From Melanopsichium pennsylvanicum (taxonomy: Eukaryota; Basidiomycota; Ustilaginomycetes; Ustilaginales): DNA of 64,000 nucleotides. This document shows positions 31,742 through 43,069 of this stretch, piece by piece. Made by a program: the position numbers and the translations under genes. The stretch's first letter is position 1. Each line of letters opens with the position of its first letter. The DNA lies in assembly GCA_900208305.1 (NCBI GenBank), contig OAPG01000015.1:510001-574000 (forward strand). Direction: 5' to 3'. The notes under the pieces are model-generated. The model was not told the DNA's origin and ran no database searches. It worked only from the letters and a program-made list of their open reading frames with translations.

Positions 31742-34700
31742 ATGGACGACTTACTCGATCTCAGTTGGCAACCTACCCAAAACAGTGCTCAGCAGCACAA
31801 ATCAACATCATCATTATCATCACCATCTTCCGCTCTCGTCACAGCATCATCCAAGCCAAATTACTACGCCTCCTCTTCTTTCGCTACCCATCTGCCATCA
31901 AACTCGTCCACTCCTACGGCCATTTTAAACAATGGTGTTGCACCCAAACCTTTATCAGCTGCCAACACCGATGCTTTCTCTTCCCTCTTCTCACCCTCGT
32001 CAAGCGCCAAACATCAAGCCAACCTCAGTTTGGCTGAGCGACAAAAGCTTGCAAACCAACAAGCATTACAGAAAGCTCAAGATGACAAGCGACGCAACGA
32101 TGCTCTCTGGTCCGGTATTGAGTCGTCCAGCTTCGGTGGTGGCATGGCTCCATCTCGTCCCGTCCAACCAAAACCTGCCGAGCGTTTCAACTCGCCTGCA
32201 CCCATAACCTCTGCTCCTCCCAATCCCGACTCAAAGCCAAAGCTCCCATCTCAAGCTGCCGATCTATGGGACTTTGACGCTTTCTCTGCAGAGCTACCCA
32301 CCAAGTCAGCACCCTCCGTATCCAAACCTCTTTCTTCCTCACCCGCACCGCCAAACGCGCAGACTCATGAAGACCCATTCGACTTTGACAGCTTCGATCA
32401 ACCATTCTCAGCATCCAAGCTCACTCTCCACCGTGACAATGCAGATCAGAGCGACGACATTCTCGGACAACTTGCCATGCCTGTCTCGGACACTCCGAAC
32501 CAGCCTCTCTCGGCTCTAGACCCCAAAATCGCTGCTCTGTCCAGCTCGGCTTCAACTTCCTCGGCCGCCAGATCAAGGGTGCCCTCTCCAGCCAGTAGCA
32601 GCCGTCCTAATGCTGGACGCTCTACAACTGCACGATCCAGCTCACCTCCGCCTCATGTCATTGGCCAAATCGTCGAGATGGGCTTTTCACCCCTTGAAGC
32701 TAGGCGTGCACTCGCTCAGACAGATACGGGTATCAATGTAGAAGCTGCGCTCGAGCTACTCGTCGGTGGAGCGCATCCATCGTACCAGACGCACGACAAT
32801 GACGAGCACCTCGCACGCAGGCAAGCACAATCCCAATCGGGCATCTTCCGCGACTCGGACAACGAGCTTGGTCCTCGAGAACTCGAACAACAGCGTCGCC
32901 ATCGTCACCAAGAGAAGCGAAGCACTGAGGCTCGAGCTCAAAACCGCATCCGCCCCGACGGTGTATCCGCAAACCAGGAGAGCAGCGAGCCTGGCGCAGA
33001 CTGGCAGCAGCAAGCAGATCAGCTGTACGCCCAAGCTTCCGAGATCGGCACTTCGGTTCTCAACAAAGCCAGCGCATTCTGGTCTTCAGCCAAAGCTCAA
33101 GCACAGAAGGCTTTGGAGGAACGAAACCGTGCAGCAGCAGAGCGTAGCACAACACCGTCCGACGCAGGCAGTGAACGTCATCGAGCGCGCAGATGGGGCA
33201 GTGCTGGTGCCGCCTTAGCCACAGCCCGCACCAAAGAGTGGGAAGGAAAACCAAAGTGGATGATCCACGCCGAGCTGACCCAAGCAGAGAATGCTTCGTC
33301 TTCGAATGGGGCAAGCAACGATGCAGCGATGAGCGGAGGAGGCTTCAAGGACTCCGACAATGAAGATGACGGGCCAGCACAGCAGGTTCCAGAGCCGCCT
33401 ACGAGAGCTTCCCGTCGACCTGCTGTGGCTCCTGATGCTGCTCCCGCCCGAGTGATTGCCGCTGCAACTGCCGTGTCTTCTGCTGCCAGCGCATTGTGGA
33501 GTGGTAAAACCGACCATGTAGGAGCCAACTTGTCACGACAGCAAAGTCCTGCCCAAGCACCACCCAGCGTCCCTTCCCGTCCTGCTGCAGCCAAAGCGCC
33601 CTACGCTTCGCCCAATCGACGTGGCCCTATGCAATCTCCCGCTCCCTCACCTATTCCGCCTAAAAAACCACTCAAGCGACGACCTATCCCACCCGACGTA
33701 TCTCACTCGATCTTGTCGGCCAACCGCAACAAACAAGAAGGAAACCAACACTTCCGACGTGGCGCATACGGCGATGCAGAAGCCAGCTACACACGCGGCA
33801 TTTCGGCCCTCGAATCTTCGTCATCGTCGTCTTCGGAATCGATCCGGTTGGTACCTCTGCTCAGCAACCGTGCTAATGTTCGTCTGAAGAATGGTGACGC
33901 GCTCGGCACCATCGCCGACTGCGACCAATTGCTTGCCATCCTTCTCTCGCTCTTTGGCGGGTCCCAGCGCGATGTGAACGGCCGAGTTGCCGTGTATCGT
34001 GCGAGTCAGGAAGCAGCCCTGCCTGCAGAGCTTGCCGAGATCAACCTCAGGGAGACGTACGGCAAGGCTCTGGTGCGACGCGCGCAAGCGCTCGAGGCGA
34101 GCGAGAGATGGAAGCTCGCCAAAGCGGATTGGGAAGTGTTGTTGGAGTATGAAAAAGCGGAGGGCTCGGGTGTCAGGACTGCCGCGAGCAACATGAAGTT
34201 TGCTCGAGAAGGTTTGTACAGATGTGGCAAGATGTTGGGCGAGAAAGTTTTGGGTTCTGCTGTGTCTGGTATGGGACCATCATCACGTTCCAACACCAAT
34301 ACGAGTCGCAATGCTACTACTACTACGACTGCTGCTGCTGTTACTGCTACTGCTACTTCTAGGGCTAGGGATACCTTGGCATCTGGTGAAACGAAAGCGA
34401 GTGCGGCGTTTGCAGATCAACAACAGAAGCAGGCGGCGGAAGAAATGGCCAAGTTCGCACTCAAGGATTCGGTGGATGCCAAGATCGAAGCATGGAAACG
34501 TGGCAAAGAGACCAACCTGCGTGCGCTCTTGTCCTCGCTCGACACGATTGTATGGCCCGAGTTGGGATGGAAGCCGATCGCACTGCACCAAGTGTTGGAT
34601 CAGGCTGGGTTGAAAAAGAATTATACCAAGGCCATTGCGAGGTTGCATCCAGACAAGATCAAAAAGGATGCCACGACGGAACAGAAGATGGTTGCGAGTG

Positions 34701-34747
34701 CAGCGTTCCATGCTTTGAACGAGGCTTGGAATGCGCAGCAGGCTTAA
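31742..34747 (+). CDS. SWA2: Auxilin-like clathrin-uncoating J-protein (Swa2-type)
   Basis: Cytosolic cofactor that recruits Hsp70 to uncoat clathrin vesicles. Single-exon protein of 1001 aa. It starts MDDLLDLSW, a clathrin-box-like sequence at residues 4-9. Further endocytic motifs follow (WDFDAF; DPFDFDSFDQPF with a DPF). A UBA domain lies at about 305-345 (IVEMGFSPLEARRALAQT). A TPR region is at about 657-830 (NRNKQEGNQHFRRGAYGDAE). A C-terminal J domain is at about 933-1001 with the essential HPD (RLHPDKIKK) intact. UBA-TPR-J is exactly the yeast Swa2 order and separates it from animal auxilin, which has PTEN/C2 domains instead. The linker is S/A/P-rich. Divergent from the demethylase. 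Confidence 0.93.
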   Translation: MDDLLDLSWQPTQNSAQQHKSTSSLSSPSSALVTASSKPNYYASSSFATHLPSNSSTPTAILNNGVAPKPLSAANTDAFSSLFSPSSSAKHQANLSLAERQKLANQQALQKAQDDKRRNDALWSGIESSSFGGGMAPSRPVQPKPAERFNSPAPITSAPPNPDSKPKLPSQAADLWDFDAFSAELPTKSAPSVSKPLSSSPAPPNAQTHEDPFDFDSFDQPFSASKLTLHRDNADQSDDILGQLAMPVSDTPNQPLSALDPKIAALSSSASTSSAARSRVPSPASSSRPNAGRSTTARSSSPPPHVIGQIVEMGFSPLEARRALAQTDTGINVEAALELLVGGAHPSYQTHDNDEHLARRQAQSQSGIFRDSDNELGPRELEQQRRHRHQEKRSTEARAQNRIRPDGVSANQESSEPGADWQQQADQLYAQASEIGTSVLNKASAFWSSAKAQAQKALEERNRAAAERSTTPSDAGSERHRARRWGSAGAALATARTKEWEGKPKWMIHAELTQAENASSSNGASNDAAMSGGGFKDSDNEDDGPAQQVPEPPTRASRRPAVAPDAAPARVIAAATAVSSAASALWSGKTDHVGANLSRQQSPAQAPPSVPSRPAAAKAPYASPNRRGPMQSPAPSPIPPKKPLKRRPIPPDVSHSILSANRNKQEGNQHFRRGAYGDAEASYTRGISALESSSSSSSESIRLVPLLSNRANVRLKNGDALGTIADCDQLLAILLSLFGGSQRDVNGRVAVYRASQEAALPAELAEINLRETYGKALVRRAQALEASERWKLAKADWEVLLEYEKAEGSGVRTAASNMKFAREGLYRCGKMLGEKVLGSAVSGMGPSSRSNTNTSRNATTTTTAAAVTATATSRARDTLASGETKASAAFADQQQKQAAEEMAKFALKDSVDAKIEAWKRGKETNLRALLSSLDTIVWPELGWKPIALHQVLDQAGLKKNYTKAIARLHPDKIKKDATTEQKMVASAAFHALNEAWNAQQA

Positions 34748-35578
<831 letters not shown>

Positions 35579-36578
35579 CTATCTCCTTTGGGCGGCAGCA
35601 GCACCGGCAGCGGGCTGACCGCCACCAACAGCACCAGCACCAGCAGGGGTAGCTGTTTGTTGTGCGTTACCCGCTGCTGCTGGTGCTGTTGCCGAAGGGT
35701 TCTGAACCGAAAGCACTGAGCTGGCGTACCTCGAGATGAGATCTGTAAGAGTCAAGTACGCCTTTCTCACGACAGGTGGACAACTCTGATGCTGAGTGTA
35801 ACTGTCGAGAATGTTCTTGACATGCTGGAAAGCTGCACGTGTGAACGAGCTCATGTAGAACCTGAGTCGCAAAAAGTGGGCGTAGAACAAAGGAGCCATG
35901 AGCGAATTCCTAAACAGCAGAGCACCGAACAGAACTCGTGCAAAGATGGCCACTTCCGCATAAGCCACAAAGCGCATGGCAGGATCATAGTTGGCCTTGA
36001 CCCAACCTTGGACGAACTTTGCAATTTTGGCAGGAGGTGCCGCAGGTTGGGCTGAAGGTGCAACACCAGCTGCGGCTTGGTTGGTACCGGGAGCAGGAGA
36101 AGCGGAAGGAAAGATCACGGGAATGATGGTGGTTCGGAGGAAAGTGAGGACATGGAAGAGGGAAAAGGTAACAAAGGGAACGAGGGTGATAAAGATGGGT
36201 TTGGACATGAACCAGTATACGGCGAGGAAGAGGTACTGGACGTTTTCATCCATGAGTGCGCGCTGGATGTACGGCTTGTTGAGTTGAGGAACACCAAACG
36301 ACTTGTATACGACGACGCAGTACGAGATGATGGCGCCGAGATAGGTGGCTGTGTACCATCGTGAAAGACCGCCCGAGGAAGTAGCAAGCATCAACGTTCC
36401 GGTGAGATAGCGCAAACCTGCAAAGAAGCAGAGGAAGTGACCTGCTGCCCAGATGAGATGCGGCGTTGACGCCGAGGTTCGTGGCTGCAGTTGTAGATTG
36501 AAGATGGGATAAGTATCATAAGAGTGAGTACAATCGAGAAGATGTGATTCAGTGTTAATGAAGGATGCAACGTACCAT
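35579..36578 (-). CDS. POM33: POM33/TMEM33-family integral membrane protein
   Basis: Pom33/Per33/Tts1 proteins sit in the ER and nuclear envelope and support nuclear pore assembly and ER shape. Exon 1 is only the ATG (36578-36576). The 91-nt intron 36575-36485 (GTACGT...CTGCAG) follows, then exon 2 is 36484-35579. The product is 302 aa, normal for the family. The spliced N-terminus places HLIWAAGHFLCFFAGLRYLT at about residues 9-28, the first membrane segment. Others follow around YLGAIISYCVVVYKSFG, YLFLAVYWFMS and ITLVPFVTFSLFHVLTFLRT. The conserved core includes NYDPAMRFVAYAEV and a cytosolic A/G/P-rich tail. The ATG-only first exon is unusual but gives the conserved N-terminus that the unspliced frame lacks. 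Confidence 0.88.
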
Positions 36579-37657
36579 GACGGGCAAAGAGAACTATGTA
36601 TTCAAAAGTATTGCGGATGTTAAAGGATGTGGTCTGAGTGAGTTTGGGATGGTGGTGATGTTATCGAGTCCAAGGGCAAAGACGGATGGCGACGAGAAAT
36701 AGCACAGATTGATGAGCGATGCGATAGGATAGTAGGATATCCAAGTGACTGTAGGGGGAGAGAGAAACAGGGAAAGAGAGGTGTGGAGGGACTGTGCTGA
36801 CTGGAAAGAATAGGGCTTAGAAAAATAAAATGACAGAATCGGATGGACCGTGTTGCAGAGCCACTGCGCAGAGTGGTAGATACGGCTTCTAAAAAGCGCT
36901 GTTTGTTTTCAGAGGTGATCTGAGTGCCTCATTTCCACCAACAAAATTCACAGGCCACCACAATGTGCTACTACAGTGAGCGTCACCACAGCATGACGTG
37001 CCATCACATATTTTCTGCTCTGCAATCTTGCCGATTGCCTTCGAATCGGTAAAGCCCGATTGAATACTAGTACTGAATTTACTGTACTATACGAATTATT
37101 AATAATAATTTTAACCACAGGTCCCTTTTCGAATCCTGCGCTGAGCTGATGTGCGGGGAGAGCTCAATCAATTTGCAATGCAGTACAGTAAATTTATGAT
37201 ATGCAGGGGGGGGGGGGGGGGGGGGCGATGCACCTGCACGTAACTTAAAGAACAAGCAAAAGGGTGGGTCGGCTCAGCCGCTTGTCTTGATTACGCTCTC
37301 TCTCTCTATGTCTACGGTAACATCCGAAGTCTAACTCGATTCAACCCTGCCGCATCACCAGCATCCATCATCTATCATCCATCTTTTCTTTTAATCACAT
37401 ACAAATCGTCTTGTCATTCTCACGATCATATCAGTCACCATCACTCACACCATCGGCATCGCCATCCGATTTCTCCCGCATCCTTCCTTCAACTCAGCTT
37501 TACCCGTCGCTTCCGTCATCACCCATTCTCAACTGGTATCAACTAGTATTTACTCGCCAAACCTGAACCCTTTCAAGTTGTACATAGAACACTATGATCG
37601 ATAGAATACCTCGTCTCTAAGCTGTATTGCATTCATCTTCAGCCATCAAGTATCATC
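36579..37657. promoter_or_regulatory. Divergent promoter region with G20 tract
   Basis: 1.08 kb between divergent starts of POM33 and the GTPBP-like gene. It holds a G20 run (37206-37225) and two copies of the TACAGTAAATT(T/C)A motif (37072-37089 in reverse, 37185-37197). No coding frame is recognised. Confidence 0.5.
37206..37225. repeat. Poly(G) tract, 20 nt
   Basis: Uninterrupted G run in a promoter region. Runs this long are rare in fungal promoters and could form a G-quadruplex; length may be uncertain. Confidence 0.85.
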
Positions 37658-39760
37658 ATGTTTGAAGACCAAATATCACGTTCACCGCCAACATCATCGC
37701 CTTGGTCCGCACGTCTCTCCACTTCCGTTTCTACCAGCGCTTCCACCACCGCGCCTCCCACTCCGCCATCACATCACCCCTTCGTTACCAACACAACCTA
37801 TGTCGATACCACGAGCGCTAAACAATTCAATGCTTCTGACCATCAAATGCCCGCGCTTCACTTGCTCAACATGTCGTGCGATGAAACCCTTTCCGACACC
37901 AGCGACGAGGCAGACGGCTTCTTCTCGCTCGAGATGGATGTCAGTATAGATCAGCAGTTACAGCATCACGACTCGCCCCACATTCATAATGATGTCCCCT
38001 CCTCTGCACAAACGGCACCGCCGCCCATTCTTTCGCTCAGCCACCGATTCGATCCAGACCCACAGCGTAACAATTTCCGGGTATCAGCAGCTTCTCCCAT
38101 TCTTCACCCTGCCGTACGCAGGGCGTCCGAGACTCTTGCGTATTCCTCCTCCCCGCTTCAGCATGTCGGGCTCGACCCCATCATGGCTTCTCGTTCGCGC
38201 AATTCTCCGGTACTCAATGAAGCAGCAGCAGCAGCAGCAGTAGGAGGGGGAGGAGTGGGGGGTAACAATCATAAAGTTTCAAACGCTGCCAACATTGACG
38301 CTCACAATGCATCCCCACCCTCGTCCTTTAGTCCAATACCCCCCGAAGTGGATCAGAAGGGCAATCTCGAATACAAGCTCAAGATCCTCCCTCCCAGCAG
38401 AGAACGCTTCGATCGACTCGTCACGCAGCTAAAGTGGAGGCTGCTCGAGGGTGGCGGCCTCGCTGTCTACGAAATTGGCGTTCTCGACGATGGTACATTG
38501 ATCGGCCTTGACTCTGACTCCATGAAAGACTCGCTCAAACTTCTCTCCCTCATGGCAGCAGAGGTGGGCGCCCACTGCTTCGTTCAGCGTGTACTGGCGC
38601 TTGAAAAAGTATCGTCCTCGACCACCGAGCATGTAGCCACCAACGGCAGCGATAACGTATCTCAGCACGTCGTTGGGCAACACCAGCCCCTCAACTCTGC
38701 CTCCTCTCAAACCGCAACCTCACACCTGGCCGCAGCCGCAGCCAAATCAGACCTCAGTCTACGAGCTCTAGCATCGCATGAAGCGACACACATGCTCCAG
38801 CCCTATGTCTTGACTGCCTGTATGGATGAGAATGCACGAGCGGACCTGCTTCATACTGGCTCGGCTGGTTTGTTCCGCTTCAAAATTGCAGAACAGCAGA
38901 CTTCAATCCCGCCTCCACTTGCAAATATCGATGGCGATGCATCAGCCGCAAGTACTCCTTCCGTTGCAGCCGTCGATCCGGTCGACTCGGCCGCTTTCAC
39001 CGCAACACAAGATGATGCAGGAATGGCCATGTCCGCCCAGACCAAACGTCGCCTGCTCAAGGCAACTAACAATCTTCCCAGCAAGAACGGCAGCAACAGC
39101 AATGGCGATGCTACCCTCTCTCGAGCCAAAAAAGACATTCTCAAAGGCCTCGATCAATCCGCCATCGTGTATCTGCCTTCCAAGGAAGAGAAGCGCATTC
39201 TCCGTGCTGCCGAAGCTGCAGCCGGAGAAGCCGCTGCGGCGGCACAGGAGGATACGGCGGCTGTCGAGAGAGCGCTATCTCACACCGAAACGCAGGAGCG
39301 CAACATGATGACCAAGATGACGCGGGTTGCTGACTGTGTACAGCCCAAGACGGCTCGTGCTCGTGCTCGGGCTCGCAAGTTGGCCGGACATGGTGGTTGT
39401 GGCAATGATTCGACATCCACACCTTCGTATTTGGAAAGTAGTTTTTCTCCCACACCTTTGCCAGCCACCAAAGGCGTCAATGCCACGATAACGAAGACGA
39501 CGGCAACGATACACAATTCAGCAGCGGGGGCATATGCAGGGTATGAAAACGTCATGTCGGCCTTTGGTGTGCTATCCGAGAGAGCGGCACGTACACTCCT
39601 GGGTCCGAATATTGGTCCGAATATCAACGACGGTGATACCGATTGCAATCATGTTGAGCAATGTGCGGTGAATACGGCAAGATTGATTGTGGAGGCAGTG
39701 GTTAGAAGAGACACAAATTTGGAGCACAACTTTGGGGATTTTCAAGCGGTTCGAGAGTAA
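37658..39760 (+). CDS. GTPBP1/2-like protein lacking its GTPase domain (probably truncated)
   Basis: Open frame of 700 aa. Residues 1-230 are S/T/A/P-rich low complexity. About residues 236-310 match the N-terminal domain of GTPBP1/GTPBP2-type translational GTPases (NLEYKLKILPPSRERFDRL, then GGLAVYEIGVLDDGTLIGL and the following helix). In that family this domain precedes an EF-Tu-like GTPase domain starting with a VGNVDAGKST-type P-loop. Here no P-loop, DxxG or NKxD motif exists. The frame ends HNFGDFQAVRE-stop, and the stop overlaps a good 5' splice site (GAGTAAGC). Splicing to the CAG at about 39823-39825 adds only a few codons. Beyond lies CpG-poor repeat sequence. I infer loss of the 3' exons at the edge of the subtelomere. 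It could alternatively be a functional GTPase-less paralogue. Confidence 0.65.
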   Translation: MFEDQISRSPPTSSPWSARLSTSVSTSASTTAPPTPPSHHPFVTNTTYVDTTSAKQFNASDHQMPALHLLNMSCDETLSDTSDEADGFFSLEMDVSIDQQLQHHDSPHIHNDVPSSAQTAPPPILSLSHRFDPDPQRNNFRVSAASPILHPAVRRASETLAYSSSPLQHVGLDPIMASRSRNSPVLNEAAAAAAVGGGGVGGNNHKVSNAANIDAHNASPPSSFSPIPPEVDQKGNLEYKLKILPPSRERFDRLVTQLKWRLLEGGGLAVYEIGVLDDGTLIGLDSDSMKDSLKLLSLMAAEVGAHCFVQRVLALEKVSSSTTEHVATNGSDNVSQHVVGQHQPLNSASSQTATSHLAAAAAKSDLSLRALASHEATHMLQPYVLTACMDENARADLLHTGSAGLFRFKIAEQQTSIPPPLANIDGDASAASTPSVAAVDPVDSAAFTATQDDAGMAMSAQTKRRLLKATNNLPSKNGSNSNGDATLSRAKKDILKGLDQSAIVYLPSKEEKRILRAAEAAAGEAAAAAQEDTAAVERALSHTETQERNMMTKMTRVADCVQPKTARARARARKLAGHGGCGNDSTSTPSYLESSFSPTPLPATKGVNATITKTTATIHNSAAGAYAGYENVMSAFGVLSERAARTLLGPNIGPNINDGDTDCNHVEQCAVNTARLIVEAVVRRDTNLEHNFGDFQAVRE

Positions 39761-40373
39761 GCACAGGCTTGATAGCAGCTTGTTTGCGAGCTAATACTAA
39801 ATTACAAGTTTTGCCATTTTCAGAATCATGGTGAATGTTGTCAAGGTGTGAAAGATGCATGCAGTGAGATGGAAACATGGCGGTTTGAATGTTGTGTGAT
39901 CTTCTACATGTGCAGTCTGGCTTTTCCTTCAGCCTCATAAGTTGGCTTTTTTTACAAGGAACCACTGTAGAGATCCAATGGTAGAGGACTGTGGTAGCTG
40001 GCGCAATCTTGCCAAGACCACCACAAAAACTCCTCCCTTCATCAGGTGCACTGTGGCAGGGTCCTAGCATTACCTCAGGAGGGAGGAGATGTTGTCCCAA
40101 TGTCTGGTGGGCAACCAGAAATAAGGTTGGGTCAATCACATGGCAATGCCAATTACACTTTGCGCACGTGGTGGGAGTTCAGTTGGTGCATGCATGCAGC
40201 AGGGCCCAGATGCAAAAAGGGCAGGTTGAGTGGCCATTTTCATCCACCTTACTGCCATCTTCCTTCCAACATGATGGACATTTCAACAAACAATTTAATG
40301 CCCCACATGGGCACCCAGGCTTTGGCAGGTATGGCAACAACTGGTCATGCACAATGCTACAGGGACTCAGAAT
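39761..40373. other. CpG-poor decayed sequence at the core/subtelomere boundary
   Basis: 613 nt between the truncated GTPBP-like gene and the first LTR. TG and CA dinucleotides are abundant and CpG very rare by eye, unlike the arms on either side. No coding frame is recognised. It resembles the larger block at 56351-58832 and probably represents old, deaminated repeat DNA. Confidence 0.55.
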
Positions 40374-41385
40374 TGTCAGCGGTCGCGTGCCAGAGATCCG
40401 AATTCCCGTGAGAAAGCGCAACTCGCCGGATTTCAGTGAATTCCGGCGGTTAAGCTTGGCCTCAACGGATATCGAAGAGAATCCCGCGAGTGGCGATCTC
40501 TCGACGGATATTGGCTGACCGCTGGTGACACTCCGTACAGAGGTAACGCGGCAAGCTCGGACGGGGTATTCGGTCGACGCGAGTGTCACGACGTCAACGG
40601 GATACTGCTGATGGCTGGGTTAGACCTCAGCCGTCGTTGTCGGTGGAGTTATGAGGGACTGGTTGTGGTGCCAGGCCCGCGGTTGAGGTTCCGCCTGTAG
40701 TGGAGGTGCTACAGCGTCGATTGTGGTGTCGACGACGTCTATACGTTGTTCTCCGTTCACCGACGGGGACACAGACTATATGGATCGCAATAAATGGTAT
40801 TGCGATGTGCGACGTGTGAAGAGTATGGTAAGTACGACGTACTGATAACTATGTGTGACTGAGATATAAGATAGAGTGGATGAGCTTCCGCTCATCCGAT
40901 AGCGGGGAACAGAGTATTTATATATATGTATCGTGTGCGAGGTCCATCGGTACTGTACGACCTGCGTGCGTCGAGCTTGGACCCCCGCACAATAAGACTG
41001 CCCCCTAGTCCTTCGGCAGGGTGCTTCCGAGCACGCCCGTGTGCTCCCTCTCCGTTGCCCCCCTGGGCGTCGATTGGCCCACGTGTCGTTCCGGCGTGGC
41101 GTTGGTCGCCGCCATCGCAGATGCTCCCCTTGCCATCGATACCTTCGATATCCGGCAAGTCACTGCCACTCGCCGAATTTACGTGAGATCCGTTGAGACC
41201 TGCTCTCTCACCGGATTTCGTCCGATTCAACTTCTTGGTCCTGCGCTAACCTTAAATCCCATGAGCCCACCAATATCCACCAGATCTCCCTGAGATCCGT
41301 CGAGACATGCTCTCCCACCGGATCTCAGCCGATTCAACATCTCTGGTCTGCGCAGACCTCTTCCTTGGGACCCACTCCCGTGACA
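40374..41385 (-). mobile_element. LTR copy 1 (3' LTR, element in minus orientation)
   Basis: 1012 bp, read on - as TGTCACGGG...CCGCTGACA (on + it begins TGTCAGCGG and ends CCGTGACA). Perfect TGTCA/TGACA inverted ends and a polypurine tract (GAAGGGGGGGTAG on -) abutting at 41386-41398 identify it as a 3' LTR. Nearly identical to copies at 49395-50407 and 55322-56350. Two related ~60-bp blocks about 110 bp apart lie inside it (from about 41182 and 41291). The outer flank is CpG-poor DNA. Confidence 0.85.
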
Positions 41386-41420
41386 CTACCCCCCCTTCGA
41401 GAGCCGAGCTCCGTTGAGGC

Positions 41421-41428
41421 TTAAATAG
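41421..41428 (+). promoter_or_regulatory. TATA-like box of accessory gene copy 1
   Basis: TTAAATAG located 59 nt before the ATG at 41487 and just inside the polypurine tract. The same box is at 50443-50450 and, inverted, at 55280-55287 in the other copies. It suggests the antisense gene has its own promoter outside the LTR. Confidence 0.5.
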
Positions 41429-41486
41429 GGTTGGCGGGTGTTCCCCCGACTTGTTCTTCCACCAACAGCGTTCCCCAACCATCACA

Positions 41487-42627
41487 ATGTCAAGCACTTC
41501 AAACACTGCCCCTTCCGCTGCGTCGTCGCAACCAGCGTCAACACAAATGCCTGCCCTCCGGGCAGAAGAGCCTGTGCGCCGCAGCGCCAGGCTTCGCAAA
41601 CGAGATCCTGCCACTCGGGCAGTGGCAACACTTTCGGCTGCCGGCCTCGAGGCCACAACTCCGTCGTCCCCTGCTGCTGGCAAGCAGCCCATCGAAATTG
41701 TTGCTGCCGAGCAGCTCGTCGCGTTGCGGGCGACGCCGCAACCACTGGAGCCGTTGTTCCTGGGGAACGACTCCACGGGAGAGGAGGAAGAGCGGCTGGA
41801 GGCGATGGAGGTGGAAGAGTCGGTTGTAGGAGGGATTAGCGAGGTCGGGGAGGACCCTGTCACTCCGCTTGTTGGGCCTCATGTGCCCAACTACCTCGAG
41901 ATTGCGCTGTGGGCGGAGTCACTTATTGCTCCGGTGTTGCTGGTGTTCGTGGCGTGCGGGGCCTGGCCCCCTGCTTGGGTGGTATTGGAGGGTTCCGTGA
42001 CGGCTGGTCGCCTCCATTGGCTGGTCCTCCTTCGGCTGACCGAGGGCTGCATGCCTTGGCCGAGCTGGCAATGCGCCCGCTGCGCCAAGCTTGGTGTACC
42101 GTAAGTACTACTGCCCCCTTCTACGTTCGATACTCGCTGCTGACTCTGGTGCTCCCCTTTTTTATCCCAGTTGTTTCCCGTCGGCCTTTGCTGACGTGCT
42201 TTCTGCCGGTGGCAAGGGCAGGACTCCGCGCGCTTGTGTGCACTGCCATCTTGGCGGCCACAAGAAGTGCGTGCGAACCGAGAGGGTGTTGCCAACGATG
42301 GTCTACGCTGGCGACGCCCCTCCTAGCCATCTGCATTGAGGCGAGCGTGGCGTCGAGCAAGCTCACATCACGGGAGCGGGAGGTCGAGGGTTGGGAGAGG
42401 TACGTGGCCTCGACCGTGACTTGGATGGTGTGGCAGACCCGAACTGGGCGTACGCGATGCGTATCATTTGGTCTGCCTCGCCTCGCGGTCGGCGCATACC
42501 GGTACTGACGACGATCGAGGAATACTTCGATCGTCAGCGGCAAATGCGGTCCATGCGCTCGCCCTTCGAGGATATCGAGCCTCCTTTGGTGCCTGGGTCT
42601 TCGTTAGCCCCCAAGTCTGCGGAGTAG
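41487..42627 (+). pseudogene. Retrotransposon-borne antisense cysteine-motif gene, copy 1 (one nonsense codon)
   Basis: Two exons: 41487-42100 and 42171-42627, with a 70-nt intron (GTAAGT...CCCAG, phase 2). It would encode about 356 aa but for a TGA at 42337-42339. Copy 3 has CGA at the same place, so a single C-to-T change at a CpG interrupts it. The N-terminus carries a basic RRSARLRKR patch (AT-hook-like), then an acidic region. Straddling the intron is a cysteine motif: CARC, a Cys right after the splice, then CVHCHLGGHKKC. It lies between LTR/polypurine tract and the missing pol of a minus-oriented element, hence antisense to it. Function unknown; DNA or RNA binding is a guess. Confidence 0.75.
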
Positions 42628-42886
42628 TCTGTGCCCGCTGGCTGTGTCGACTTGTTGCAATGGCAGTGCCTCGTTACCCATTGAACCTAGTGTGAGCTTG
42701 ATTGTGTGACTTTCGGTGTGCAACAGGTGCGACGACTCTGAGAAATATACTTGTCGACTCGCATCGCCCGTTAAGGCCTGAGATCCTTTGGATCATGCAT
42801 TCCTCGGCGAATTTCGTGACTTTTAGGTTCTCGTTACCCCGCGATTTTTTTAATTTTTTCTGAGATCCGTTGAATTCTGCAGTACT
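42628..42886. other. Remnant between accessory gene and inserted YR element
   Basis: 259 nt, presumably internal sequence of the minus-oriented LTR element interrupted by the tyrosine-recombinase retrotransposon. It includes a GAGATCCGTTGA word also found in the LTRs. No pol sequence is recognised. Confidence 0.4.
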
Positions 42887-43069
42887 GTTAGATCGCTTGA
42901 TTAGTCAGGCGATCATTTCAACAGTCTCTCTCGGCCGAGTGATTTCCAAGCACCTGCCGCAGTCTCGTCGCACGATAGCTAAGCCTTGCTTAGCGCTCTC
43001 CTCTCTCCACTCTCTCACCATCATCATCATCACACGCACTGGCCTCGTAAGGCAGTGTTTCAAGCTTTT
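42887..43069 (+). repeat. Split direct repeat A1 of YR element
   Basis: 183 bp, matching 49082-49264 with only a few substitutions. It contains a perfect hairpin GCTAAGC-CTT-GCTTAGC and a CATCATCATCATCAC run. Its left edge defines the element start. Confidence 0.85.

Noticed and set aside
42391..42627. Separate small gene downstream of the accessory gene
   Set aside because: It is in the same frame as exon 2 of accessory gene copy 1 and is simply the part after the nonsense codon, matched by the continuous frame in copy 3.
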